From: Francisella philomiragia subsp. philomiragia ATCC 25015
Lineage (GTDB): Bacteria > Pseudomonadota > Gammaproteobacteria > Francisellales > Francisellaceae
Length of the DNA stretch: 64,000 nt
Assembly: GCF_000156715.1 (NCBI RefSeq)
Contig: NZ_DS999314.1
Coordinates: 1,950 to 65,949, forward strand
Reading direction: 5' to 3'
Numbering within the stretch: the first letter of the stretch is position 1; every line of letters begins with the position of its first letter. The position numbers and the translations under genes are program-made. Shown here piece after piece: positions 56,991-64,000 of the stretch. The notes under the pieces are model-generated. The model ran no database searches and was not told where the DNA came from. It saw only the letters and a list, made by a program, of their open reading frames with translations.

Positions 56991-58403
56991 ATGCATAGAA
57001 ACAACCTGATATTAATGACTGATAGTTATAAACACTCACATCCTTATCAGTATCCTAAGGATGCCAATTATCTTCATTTTTATTTAGAAAGTCGTGGTAC
57101 TGTAAATAGTGATTTAGGAACGCATACTAGATTTTTTGGCTTACAGTATCACATCAAGAAATACTTATCTCAGCCAATTACACTAGAAATGATAGATGAA
57201 GCTGAAGAAATTCTAAAAGCTCATGGTTTGGTATTTTATCGTGAAGGCTTTGAGAAAATCCTAAAAAAATATAATGGTTATTTGCCAGTTAGGATTCGTG
57301 CTGTTAGAGAAGGTACTCTAGTACCCTTACATAATGTACTGATGACTATAGAAAGTACTGATTCAGAGTTATTTTGGTTGCCTGGGTTTCTAGAGACACT
57401 ACTTTTAAAAGTGTGGTATCCAACAACAGTTGCGACTATCAGTTTTAATATCAAAAAACTAATCAAAGAGTATCTTTTAGAAACAGCAGATAATCTCGAT
57501 AAGCTAGAATTTATGCTTCATGATTTTGGCTATAGAGGTGTTTCATCGGAAGAGTCAGCAGGAATTGGTGGAGCTGCACATCTGACTAATTTTCTAGGAA
57601 CAGATACCTTAGCATCACTACAAGTTTGCAAAGAGTATTATCATGAAAATATTGCAGGTTATTCGATTCCTGCAAGTGAGCACTCAACAATGACTAGTTG
57701 GGGTATTGGTTCTGAGTGTGAGCGACAAGCCTTTGAGAATATGATTGAGCAATTTGGAGATAACAGTATTTTATATGCCTGTGTTTCGGATAGTTGGGAT
57801 TTTAAACAAGCAATACAAACTTGGATTGATTTAAAAGACAAGGTCAAAGCTAAAAAAGCAAACTTGGTAATTAGACCCGACTCGGGAAATGCTATAGATA
57901 ATATCTTATATGCTCTTAGTGAATTAGAAAAAGCTTATGGTAGTAATGTAAATGCTAAGGGATATAAGGTTCTACAAAAGGTAGCATTGATACAAGGTGA
58001 TGGAGTGAGTCTTAGTTTAGCAAAGAGCATATTATCGGCGATGAAAAAAAATGGATTTTCTGCTGAAAATATAGCTTTTGGTATGGGTGGAGCATTGCTA
58101 CAAGGAAATCATGAGTCATCTATAAATAGAGATAGCTTCAAGTTTGCTATTAAATGCTCGGCAATCAAACGTGGGGACTCTTTAATTGGAGTTAAAAAAG
58201 AGCCTATCACAGATCCTACAAAGAAATCTAAACAAGGACGTCTAGATTTGATTAAAGATGCTAAAGGTAATTATCAAACAATAGTTCTAGATGATCAGTA
58301 TGCTATAGGAGAATACCATAGCGACTCAATTCTTGAGACTTATTATGAGAATGGACAAATTAAATTTGAACAATCTTTATCAGATGTGAGAAAATATATA
58401 TAA
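56991..58403 (+). CDS. nadV: Nicotinamide phosphoribosyltransferase
   Basis: This makes NMN from nicotinamide and PRPP, a salvage route to NAD. The 470-residue length and motifs LMTDSYKHSHPYQYP, LHDFGYRGVSSEESAGIGGA, SIPASEHSTMTSWG, VSDSWDFKQAIQ and VIRPDSGNA fit the NAMPT/NadV family rather than nicotinate PncB. Francisella is known for an NMN-based NAD pathway with an NMN-amidating synthetase; NadV would feed NMN directly. The ATG at 56991 is 58 bp after the arginase gene. No Shine-Dalgarno is obvious. Confidence 0.92.
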   Translation: MHRNNLILMTDSYKHSHPYQYPKDANYLHFYLESRGTVNSDLGTHTRFFGLQYHIKKYLSQPITLEMIDEAEEILKAHGLVFYREGFEKILKKYNGYLPVRIRAVREGTLVPLHNVLMTIESTDSELFWLPGFLETLLLKVWYPTTVATISFNIKKLIKEYLLETADNLDKLEFMLHDFGYRGVSSEESAGIGGAAHLTNFLGTDTLASLQVCKEYYHENIAGYSIPASEHSTMTSWGIGSECERQAFENMIEQFGDNSILYACVSDSWDFKQAIQTWIDLKDKVKAKKANLVIRPDSGNAIDNILYALSELEKAYGSNVNAKGYKVLQKVALIQGDGVSLSLAKSILSAMKKNGFSAENIAFGMGGALLQGNHESSINRDSFKFAIKCSAIKRGDSLIGVKKEPITDPTKKSKQGRLDLIKDAKGNYQTIVLDDQYAIGEYHSDSILETYYENGQIKFEQSLSDVRKYI

Positions 58404-58485
58404 CTTAAGTATGCTTGTTGTATGTGCATTTATTGCCATGGGAGTATATTAGTTGTTTAATCAATAAAAATAAGGAGTATCTACA

Positions 58486-58713
58486 ATGTTAGAACATCAT
58501 CCATTAGTTAAAGAGTTTCCTGAATTAAGAGAACAGTTACATAATATGAAAGAAAATCATCATATCAGTAATCAAATGAAGAAATATGAAGATCTGGATA
58601 AGAAAATATATAATCTTGAAAGTTCAGGTATGTTTGAAGATATGCAGTTAGAAGAGTTGAAAAAGCAAAGATTAGAAATCAAAGATATCATCTATAAAGC
58701 GCTAAAAAGTTAA
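58486..58713 (+). CDS. DUF465 (YdcH-like) small protein
   Basis: The 75-residue protein is highly charged and helical (HHPLVKEFPELREQLHNMKENHH, then LEELKKQRLEIKD), which is the usual DUF465 layout with a short coiled coil. Its function in the cell is not established. A good AAGGAG site precedes the ATG. It stands alone between nadV and the MFS gene. Confidence 0.8.
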   Translation: MLEHHPLVKEFPELREQLHNMKENHHISNQMKKYEDLDKKIYNLESSGMFEDMQLEELKKQRLEIKDIIYKALKS

Positions 58714-58867
58714 TCATTAAATAATTACATATAAAACAAATTCTTAAATAAATTACCTTTTCCTATAGTTTCTTATAAAACTTTAGTTCTATTTAGTATA
58801 TCTTTATAGTTATATGTTTATTACTTAGTTGTTAAGTATTTATTATATATTTTATAAAGAGGGTCTA

Positions 58868-60148
58868 ATGTTAGTAACTAAATACCAAAAAATCGTTATA
58901 GCTTTGATAGTTTTAACAGGCGTATGCTCAGGCTTTGATATTGGAGTGATATCAGGAACATTACCGGTTATTAAAGATGAGCTATCTCTTAATCTTACGC
59001 AACTATCTGAGATAGCTGGTATTGTGTTTTTTGGAGCTTTGCTATCAAAGCTAATATCAGGACCATTAATGGATATCTTTAGTAGAAAAAATATTTTGGC
59101 ATTTGGGGCATTTCTATTTACAGTATCAATGATATTGATGATGATATCTAATACTTATACAACTTTGATGCTATCAAGACTTCTACAGGGAGTGTCGATT
59201 GGGTTCTTGTTGACGGTAATTCCTGTTTATATTTCTGAAACTAGTGTAGCTAAGTTTAGAGGTAGGGCGATGGCTATATTTCAGCTATCACTAGTTTCTG
59301 GAATTTTTTTGGCTAACTTTTTTGCAAGCTTATTTGTCGCAAGTTTTGGTTGGAGACTGATATTTGCTTGCGCTATTCCTTTTTCAATTTTACTTTTCAT
59401 CATTAGCTTAATAGCACCATTTTCACCATCTTGGTTAATTTTAAAGGGCAGAAATGAACAGGCACTAACTATTAGTGAGCAATTAGCTCTCAAAGTTCAG
59501 CATTCATTAACCGAAAAAAATAAAACAGGTTTCGTTGAGTTTATTAAAATTGTTATCAAACAAAAATACTATTTATCTGTAATACTGATTAGTTTAATGG
59601 CGGTTTTAAATGGTTTTGTTGGTATCAATGTCTTTATAAGTTATGGTCCTACTATGTTTGGTCAGCTCAGTAGCTGTAGTAGTTGTGATGCTACTTATTA
59701 TGGTACAGCAATGACATTAGTTAATCTTATAGCTACTATATTTGGCTTATTCCTTGTCGATGTTATTGGTCGAAGAAAGCTTATCATTGGTGGGTTATTA
59801 ATTTCATTTGTATCTATATTTACAATGATCTTTTGTATAACAGCTGGTTATAATAACTTAGGTCTTTTGATGTTGATTATAGTTGTATTCGGAGGAGCTG
59901 TAGGTCCTGGAGTGTGTATATGGTTGGTATTATCAGAAGTTTTACCTGTACATATACGTGGTATAGGGATATCTGTAGCTCTTGTTTCAAAAGCCTTAAT
60001 AGAAAGTATGTTTATCTCGAGATTCTTAGATCTTACTCATAATTATGGTTATGCTCCTGTATTATATTTTATGGGCGCTTGCATAGTTGCATTTATATTT
60101 ATTGTGTATAAATTTTTGCCAGAAATGACAAATAAAGAGCTTATTTAA
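58868..60148 (+). CDS. Sugar-porter-type MFS transporter
   Basis: I chose the ATG at 58868, with GAGGG upstream; the ORF-open ATG at 58829 adds an unlikely N-terminus. The 426-residue protein has about 12 membrane segments. It shows the sugar-porter signatures GFDIGVISGTLP in TM1, DVIGRRKL (RxGRR-type) between TM8 and TM9, and VYISETSVAKFRGR at the end of TM4. The substrate cannot be read from the sequence; hexoses, polyols and myo-inositol are possible. Confidence 0.85.
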   Translation: MLVTKYQKIVIALIVLTGVCSGFDIGVISGTLPVIKDELSLNLTQLSEIAGIVFFGALLSKLISGPLMDIFSRKNILAFGAFLFTVSMILMMISNTYTTLMLSRLLQGVSIGFLLTVIPVYISETSVAKFRGRAMAIFQLSLVSGIFLANFFASLFVASFGWRLIFACAIPFSILLFIISLIAPFSPSWLILKGRNEQALTISEQLALKVQHSLTEKNKTGFVEFIKIVIKQKYYLSVILISLMAVLNGFVGINVFISYGPTMFGQLSSCSSCDATYYGTAMTLVNLIATIFGLFLVDVIGRRKLIIGGLLISFVSIFTMIFCITAGYNNLGLLMLIIVVFGGAVGPGVCIWLVLSEVLPVHIRGIGISVALVSKALIESMFISRFLDLTHNYGYAPVLYFMGACIVAFIFIVYKFLPEMTNKELI

Positions 60149-60629
60149 GATGTGCCACTAAATCATCAAGCTTATAGCTTGCAATATCTTTTTGTTTTGC
60201 ATGATGCTCTTCTAAGAGTGCGAAGTCTGCATCAGCATAAGCACATAGATCACCTTTTTCATTGAAGATATCAACTTTTATCCACACGGTAGTACGACCT
60301 TTACGAATTACGGTGGTTTTGAAAATATGTACTACTTTACTATAGGTTGGTTTTAGGTATTTGATATTTAAGTTGCGGGTCATACAAAATGACTTACTAA
60401 TACTTAAAACATGTTTGCCAAGAATATCATCACATATAAGTGCGATAATACCACCATGAATAACATTGTCCCAACCGACATGATTTGGTAGACATTTGAA
60501 CTTTGTATACATATGTTCGCCAATATGATACAAAGGTAACTTTATACCGAGAGGATTCTTGGCTATGTCACTAAAGCAAGTGAAATTCCATGGAAAATCA
60601 ATTGGTTTATAATCATCTAAATTTATCAT
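60141..60629 (-). CDS. Hotdog-fold acyl-CoA thioesterase (PaaI-like)
   Basis: The 162-residue protein has the hotdog active-site segment HVGWDNVIHGGIIALICDDILG, with His and Asp as in PaaI/4HBT thioesterases. Further strands (KYLKPTYSKVVHIFKTTVI, VWIKVDIFNEKGDLCAYADADF) fit the fold. It would release free acids from acyl-CoA, perhaps short-chain ones. It lies downstream of fadA on the same strand with a 60-bp gap, and its end overlaps the end of the MFS gene by 8 bp. Confidence 0.78.
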   Translation of the reverse strand: MINLDDYKPIDFPWNFTCFSDIAKNPLGIKLPLYHIGEHMYTKFKCLPNHVGWDNVIHGGIIALICDDILGKHVLSISKSFCMTRNLNIKYLKPTYSKVVHIFKTTVIRKGRTTVWIKVDIFNEKGDLCAYADADFALLEEHHAKQKDIASYKLDDLVAHLK

Positions 60630-60689
60630 TTTAGTTTAACCTATTGGATATTTAGTTATTCTTATATTAATGTTTAGGATTATTAGCTG

Positions 60690-61877
60690 CTAACAAGCTT
60701 CAATAATACCAGCTGCACCCATACCAGTACCAATACACATCGTAATCATAGCATATTTTTTACCAGTACGTTGTAGTCCATGTAACGCTTTGACAGTTAG
60801 TATAGTACCAGTTGCACCAAGAGGATGTCCTAAGGCAATAGCTCCACCACAAGGATTAACTTTATTCTTATCAAGTTTTAAATCATTAATCACAGCTAGT
60901 GACTGAGCTGCAAAAGCTTCATTTAGCTCAATCCAGTCAATATTATTGATATCTAAACCAGTTTGCTTGAGCACTTTTGGTATAGCTTTAATTGGGCCAA
61001 TACCCATAATGCGTGGATCAACACCAGCTACAGCAAACCCTAGAAACTTACCTAAAGGTTTTAGGTTGTGCTCTTTTAGGTATTTTTCACTAACTAAAAT
61101 CACAGCTGCAGCACCATCTGATACCTGTGAGCTATTACCAGCAGTTACAGATCCACCATTTGCAAAAGCAGGTTTTAGTTTAGCTAATGCTTCTAGTGAA
61201 GTATCTTTTCTAGCGCCTTCATCTTCAGTTATAGTTTGTTTGTGATTAACAATCTCACCAGTAGCTTCATCTGGCTTGTTGTGATCAACATCTATAGGTA
61301 ATATTTCATCTTTGAAATAACCATTTTCAATAGCTTTGATTGCTTTTTGATGACTCTCAAGAGCAAAAGCATCTTGATCTTGTCGTGATACATTCCAATC
61401 TTTAGCAACCATCTCAGCAGTGATACCCATACCATAAGCTATGGCAACATTTTCATCTTTAGCAAAGATTTCTTTACTAAAAGACATCTTGTTACCACCA
61501 AAAGGAATCATACTCATACTTTCAACACCGGCACCGATAGCAACATCGATATTACCTTGAGCAATTTCATTTGCTGCAATAGCAATTGACTGTAATCCAG
61601 AGCTACAATAGCGATTGATTGTAAAAGCAGGAACACTATTAGGTAGTCCTGCCAAAAGAGATGATATTCTTGCGACATTTAAGCCTTGTTCAGCTTCAGG
61701 CATCGCACAACCAACAACTATATCCTCTATATCGTTAGGATTAATATTAGCTTCAGCGACAGTTTTTCTAAGTACATCCGCCAATAATTCATCAGGACGT
61801 TTTTTTGCAAAACCACCTTTTTTACCTTTTGTAACAGCAGAGCGTTTTGCAGCGACTATATATACGTTTTCACTCAT
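60690..61877 (-). CDS. fadA: Acetyl-CoA acyltransferase (3-ketoacyl-CoA thiolase)
   Basis: This performs the thiolytic step of beta-oxidation. The 395-residue protein has nucleophile Cys91 (NRYCSSGLQS), the His motif GGAIALGHPLGATGT and the second Cys in MITMCIGTGMGAAG. A beta-oxidation multienzyme lies 12 bp upstream on the same strand, which supports degradative FadA rather than acetoacetyl-CoA thiolase. Confidence 0.93.
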   Translation of the reverse strand: MSENVYIVAAKRSAVTKGKKGGFAKKRPDELLADVLRKTVAEANINPNDIEDIVVGCAMPEAEQGLNVARISSLLAGLPNSVPAFTINRYCSSGLQSIAIAANEIAQGNIDVAIGAGVESMSMIPFGGNKMSFSKEIFAKDENVAIAYGMGITAEMVAKDWNVSRQDQDAFALESHQKAIKAIENGYFKDEILPIDVDHNKPDEATGEIVNHKQTITEDEGARKDTSLEALAKLKPAFANGGSVTAGNSSQVSDGAAAVILVSEKYLKEHNLKPLGKFLGFAVAGVDPRIMGIGPIKAIPKVLKQTGLDINNIDWIELNEAFAAQSLAVINDLKLDKNKVNPCGGAIALGHPLGATGTILTVKALHGLQRTGKKYAMITMCIGTGMGAAGIIEAC

Positions 61878-61889
61878 GTCAATTACTCC

Positions 61890-64000
61890 TTAATTTCTTA
61901 GTGGTTTGCCAGTTTCTAGCATATATTTCATTCTAGCTTCTGTTTTCTCAGATATCGCAAGTTCTTTGAAGTTTATTAGCTCTCTTTCAAGTAGCCAATC
62001 TTCCGAAACTTCAGTATCTTTTTCTATCAGACCACCACACATAGTATCTGCTAAATTTACTGCAATCTTATAATCATGTTCAGATATTTGATTACCATCA
62101 CGCATATTTACTAATAAAGCTTTGATTGTAGCGATACCAGTTTCACCAAATACAGGGACTTTTTGTTTCAGAGGTGGTTGATAACCAGCTAGAGCCATAA
62201 GTTGAGCTTTTTTAATTGCTACAAGTAGGATCTCTTTAGTATTCATTACGATTATGTCATCATCACGCAAAAAGCCCATTTCTTTGGCTTCATAAGCACT
62301 TTTTGCAACTTGAGCAAGAGCAAGGTTCTTATAGCGACGCTCAAAGTCTTTCCAATGATCTTGAGCTTGAGATGCTCTAACAGCCATTTCTTTTGAGCCA
62401 CCCCAACCAGGTATAATTCCTACAGCGGCTTCAACAAGACCAATATAGCTTTCATACGCAGCAACAGCAGCATCACTATGTAAGATAGTTTCACAACCAC
62501 CACCAAAAGCAAAGCCCTTAACAGCAGCGACAACAGGTATTTTGCTATAGCGTAATTTTTTGCTGATAATTCTATGACCTTTACGGATTACCTCTTCGAT
62601 AGCAGCTTCGCCATTCATTGCAAATTTGATACCAAATTCTTCTAAGTTGGCACCTACCGAAAATACATCTTGTTCTTGCCATATAACAAGACCATCAAGA
62701 TTTTCTTCAGCATAGTTGATAGACTCAGATATACCATCTAAAACATCATCGCCAATAGCACACATTTTGCTCTTAAATGAGAGTATTCCTATATTGTTAT
62801 AGTCATTAATTTGCCATAGTTTGACACCATCATTTTCATACAGTGTTTGTGTTGCTAAAGTACTAGTATGTTCAACTATATTATCAGCGAATAGTTGACG
62901 CTTATAAACATCTAGGTTATCACGAGATATTAGAGTTTTATCCCTAAAGCTAAACTCTTTATTATTTTGATAAACACCGATATCAAGAGTATCAACCCAG
63001 TTAGGTAGAGTATTTGTTGATAATGCTTTACCAGCTGAAATGTCATCCTTTAACCAATTAGCTACTTTGTGCCAACCAGCAAGTTGCCATATCTCGAAAA
63101 TACCTTGTTTCCAACCAAATCCCCAACGAATTGCTAAATCCATATCTTTAGGGAAGTTTGATATATCTCCAACTAGATGAGCAGCATACAGAAACATTTC
63201 TCTAAAAGTTGCCCACAAGAATTGAGCTTGATGATTATCGCTATTACGCAGACCTTCCAGTTTTTTGTTCCAATCTCTCTCAGCTAGTATATCTAAGACT
63301 TCTTTATCAGCTTTTTTATCAGAAGGGCGATATTCTTTAGTATCTAAATCAAGTACTTTGATACCGTCAGACTCTTTGATATATAAGCCTTTTTTAGTCT
63401 TTTGACCAAGTGAACCTGAGTTAATTAGACTTTGAATCCAGTTAGGTGTGTTGTATAGTTTTTGCCAACCATCTTCGAGATTATCTTTCATAGTTTCAAC
63501 AACATGAGATAACACATCTAATCCAACCAAATCAGCAGTTCTATAAGTAGCACTTTTTGCTCGCCCTAGTTTTTTACCAGTTAGTTCATCCACAATTTCT
63601 AAAGGGATATTCATCTGTTCTGTATAGTAGCAAGTGACTAGCATTGAAAAGACACCTAATCTATTAGCGATAAAATTTGGTGTATCTTTTGCGCGAATTA
63701 TACTTTTACCAAGTTTTTCAACTAAGAATGTTTCTAGTTTATCCAAGATTTCAGTATTGGTATCAACATGAGGGATTAGCTCAACTAAAGGCATATAGCG
63801 TGGTGGGTTAAAAAAGTGTACACCACAGAAATTAACTTTGAGATTCTCTGGTAATACTTCAGCTAGTTTTGTGATACTCAAGCCAGAAGTATTTGATGCT
63901 AAAATTGCATTTTCTTTGATGTGAGCAGAGATTTTAGAGTAAAGACTCTCTTTGATATCTATACGTTCGGCTACGGCTTCTATGATTAAGTCACAATCTG
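61890..64000 (-). CDS. 3-hydroxyacyl-CoA dehydrogenase/enoyl-CoA hydratase fusion (5' partial)
   Basis: The frame stays open to the right edge of the window; the start codon is outside. The visible part begins in the NAD-binding domain (DLIIEAVAERIDIK, then ASNTSGLSITKLAE). The 3-hydroxyacyl-CoA dehydrogenase substrate domain follows with HFFNPPRYMPLVE. An enoyl-CoA hydratase/isomerase domain follows at the C-terminal end (KGFAFGGGCETILHSDAAVAA). The dehydrogenase comes first and the hydratase last, the reverse of E. coli FadB, as in Bacillus FadN-type proteins. It is the upstream partner of fadA. Confidence 0.9.
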   Translation of the reverse strand, partial: DCDLIIEAVAERIDIKESLYSKISAHIKENAILASNTSGLSITKLAEVLPENLKVNFCGVHFFNPPRYMPLVELIPHVDTNTEILDKLETFLVEKLGKSIIRAKDTPNFIANRLGVFSMLVTCYYTEQMNIPLEIVDELTGKKLGRAKSATYRTADLVGLDVLSHVVETMKDNLEDGWQKLYNTPNWIQSLINSGSLGQKTKKGLYIKESDGIKVLDLDTKEYRPSDKKADKEVLDILAERDWNKKLEGLRNSDNHQAQFLWATFREMFLYAAHLVGDISNFPKDMDLAIRWGFGWKQGIFEIWQLAGWHKVANWLKDDISAGKALSTNTLPNWVDTLDIGVYQNNKEFSFRDKTLISRDNLDVYKRQLFADNIVEHTSTLATQTLYENDGVKLWQINDYNNIGILSFKSKMCAIGDDVLDGISESINYAEENLDGLVIWQEQDVFSVGANLEEFGIKFAMNGEAAIEEVIRKGHRIISKKLRYSKIPVVAAVKGFAFGGGCETILHSDAAVAAYESYIGLVEAAVGIIPGWGGSKEMAVRASQAQDHWKDFERRYKNLALAQVAKSAYEAKEMGFLRDDDIIVMNTKEILLVAIKKAQLMALAGYQPPLKQKVPVFGETGIATIKALLVNMRDGNQISEHDYKIAVNLADTMCGGLIEKDTEVSEDWLLERELINFKELAISEKTEARMKYMLETGKPLRN

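Noticed and set aside
61890-63881. The beta-oxidation enzyme as a complete 663-residue gene starting at 63881
   Set aside because: The supposed start is an internal TTG inside SNTSGLSIT; 39 further in-frame codons of the NAD-binding domain run to the window edge.

Overview
The window is AT-rich DNA, roughly one third G+C by eye, from a gammaproteobacterium. I read it as Francisella, most likely an environmental or novicida-like lineage rather than a strongly decayed tularensis type. The grounds are gene content and order: gyrA-dxr-bamA-skp-lpxD-fabZ-lpxA-lpxB; an orphan PmrA-type regulator directly before lepB-rnc-truB-rnr; PPK2 next to a phosphatidylcholine-synthase-like gene; and a secreted chitin-binding LPMO beside gyrA. 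Most genes are intact and tightly packed. Decay is limited to one insertion sequence and one transporter. Species level is inference.

Layout. 1-2934: 3' part of a large multidomain protein (Cys-nucleophile thioesterase, sulfotransferase-like, GT32-like), open at the left edge. 2959-3987: dead IS4-type insertion sequence with a 9-bp target duplication. 3992-6283: large secreted protein with three FN3-like repeats. 6689-12690: pyruvate dehydrogenase complex aceE-aceF-lpd with its own promoter. 12868-14336: sulfotransferase-like gene and the remains of a POT peptide transporter. 14545-18124: ung, a periplasmic copper-chaperone/thioredoxin-fold pair, and the LPMO. 18383-28607: gyrA, isoprenoid (dxr), outer-membrane assembly (bamA, skp) and lipid A (lpxD, fabZ, lpxA, lpxB) genes. 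28668-34127: ZipA-like protein, a CAT-anticodon tRNA, ppk2, pcs-like, ispA, waaA, rdgB. 34230-40625: proC, then pmrA-lepB-rnc-truB-rnr.

40646-48403 (minus strand): a two-component system followed by a seven-gene lipid-modification cluster (FAD oxidoreductase, DUF1365, cyclopropane synthase, chalcone-isomerase-like, DUF3833 lipoprotein, SDR, desaturase). 48545-54851: envelope genes, including a four-gene set of LpoB lipoprotein, large secreted protein, CsgG/LpoB-like protein and COG3014-like lipoprotein. 55032-56933: ornithine cyclodeaminase and arginase, an arginine-to-proline route. 56991-60148: nicotinamide phosphoribosyltransferase, a DUF465 protein and a sugar-porter MFS carrier. 60141-64000: hotdog thioesterase, thiolase and a FadB/FadN-type beta-oxidation enzyme running off the right edge.

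The main theme is the cell envelope: lipid A, Kdo transfer, membrane lipid composition, outer-membrane protein assembly and peptidoglycan-synthase regulation, with two OmpR-family regulators nearby. The least explained parts are the multidomain protein at the left edge, the FN3-repeat secreted protein and the LpoB/CsgG four-gene cluster.
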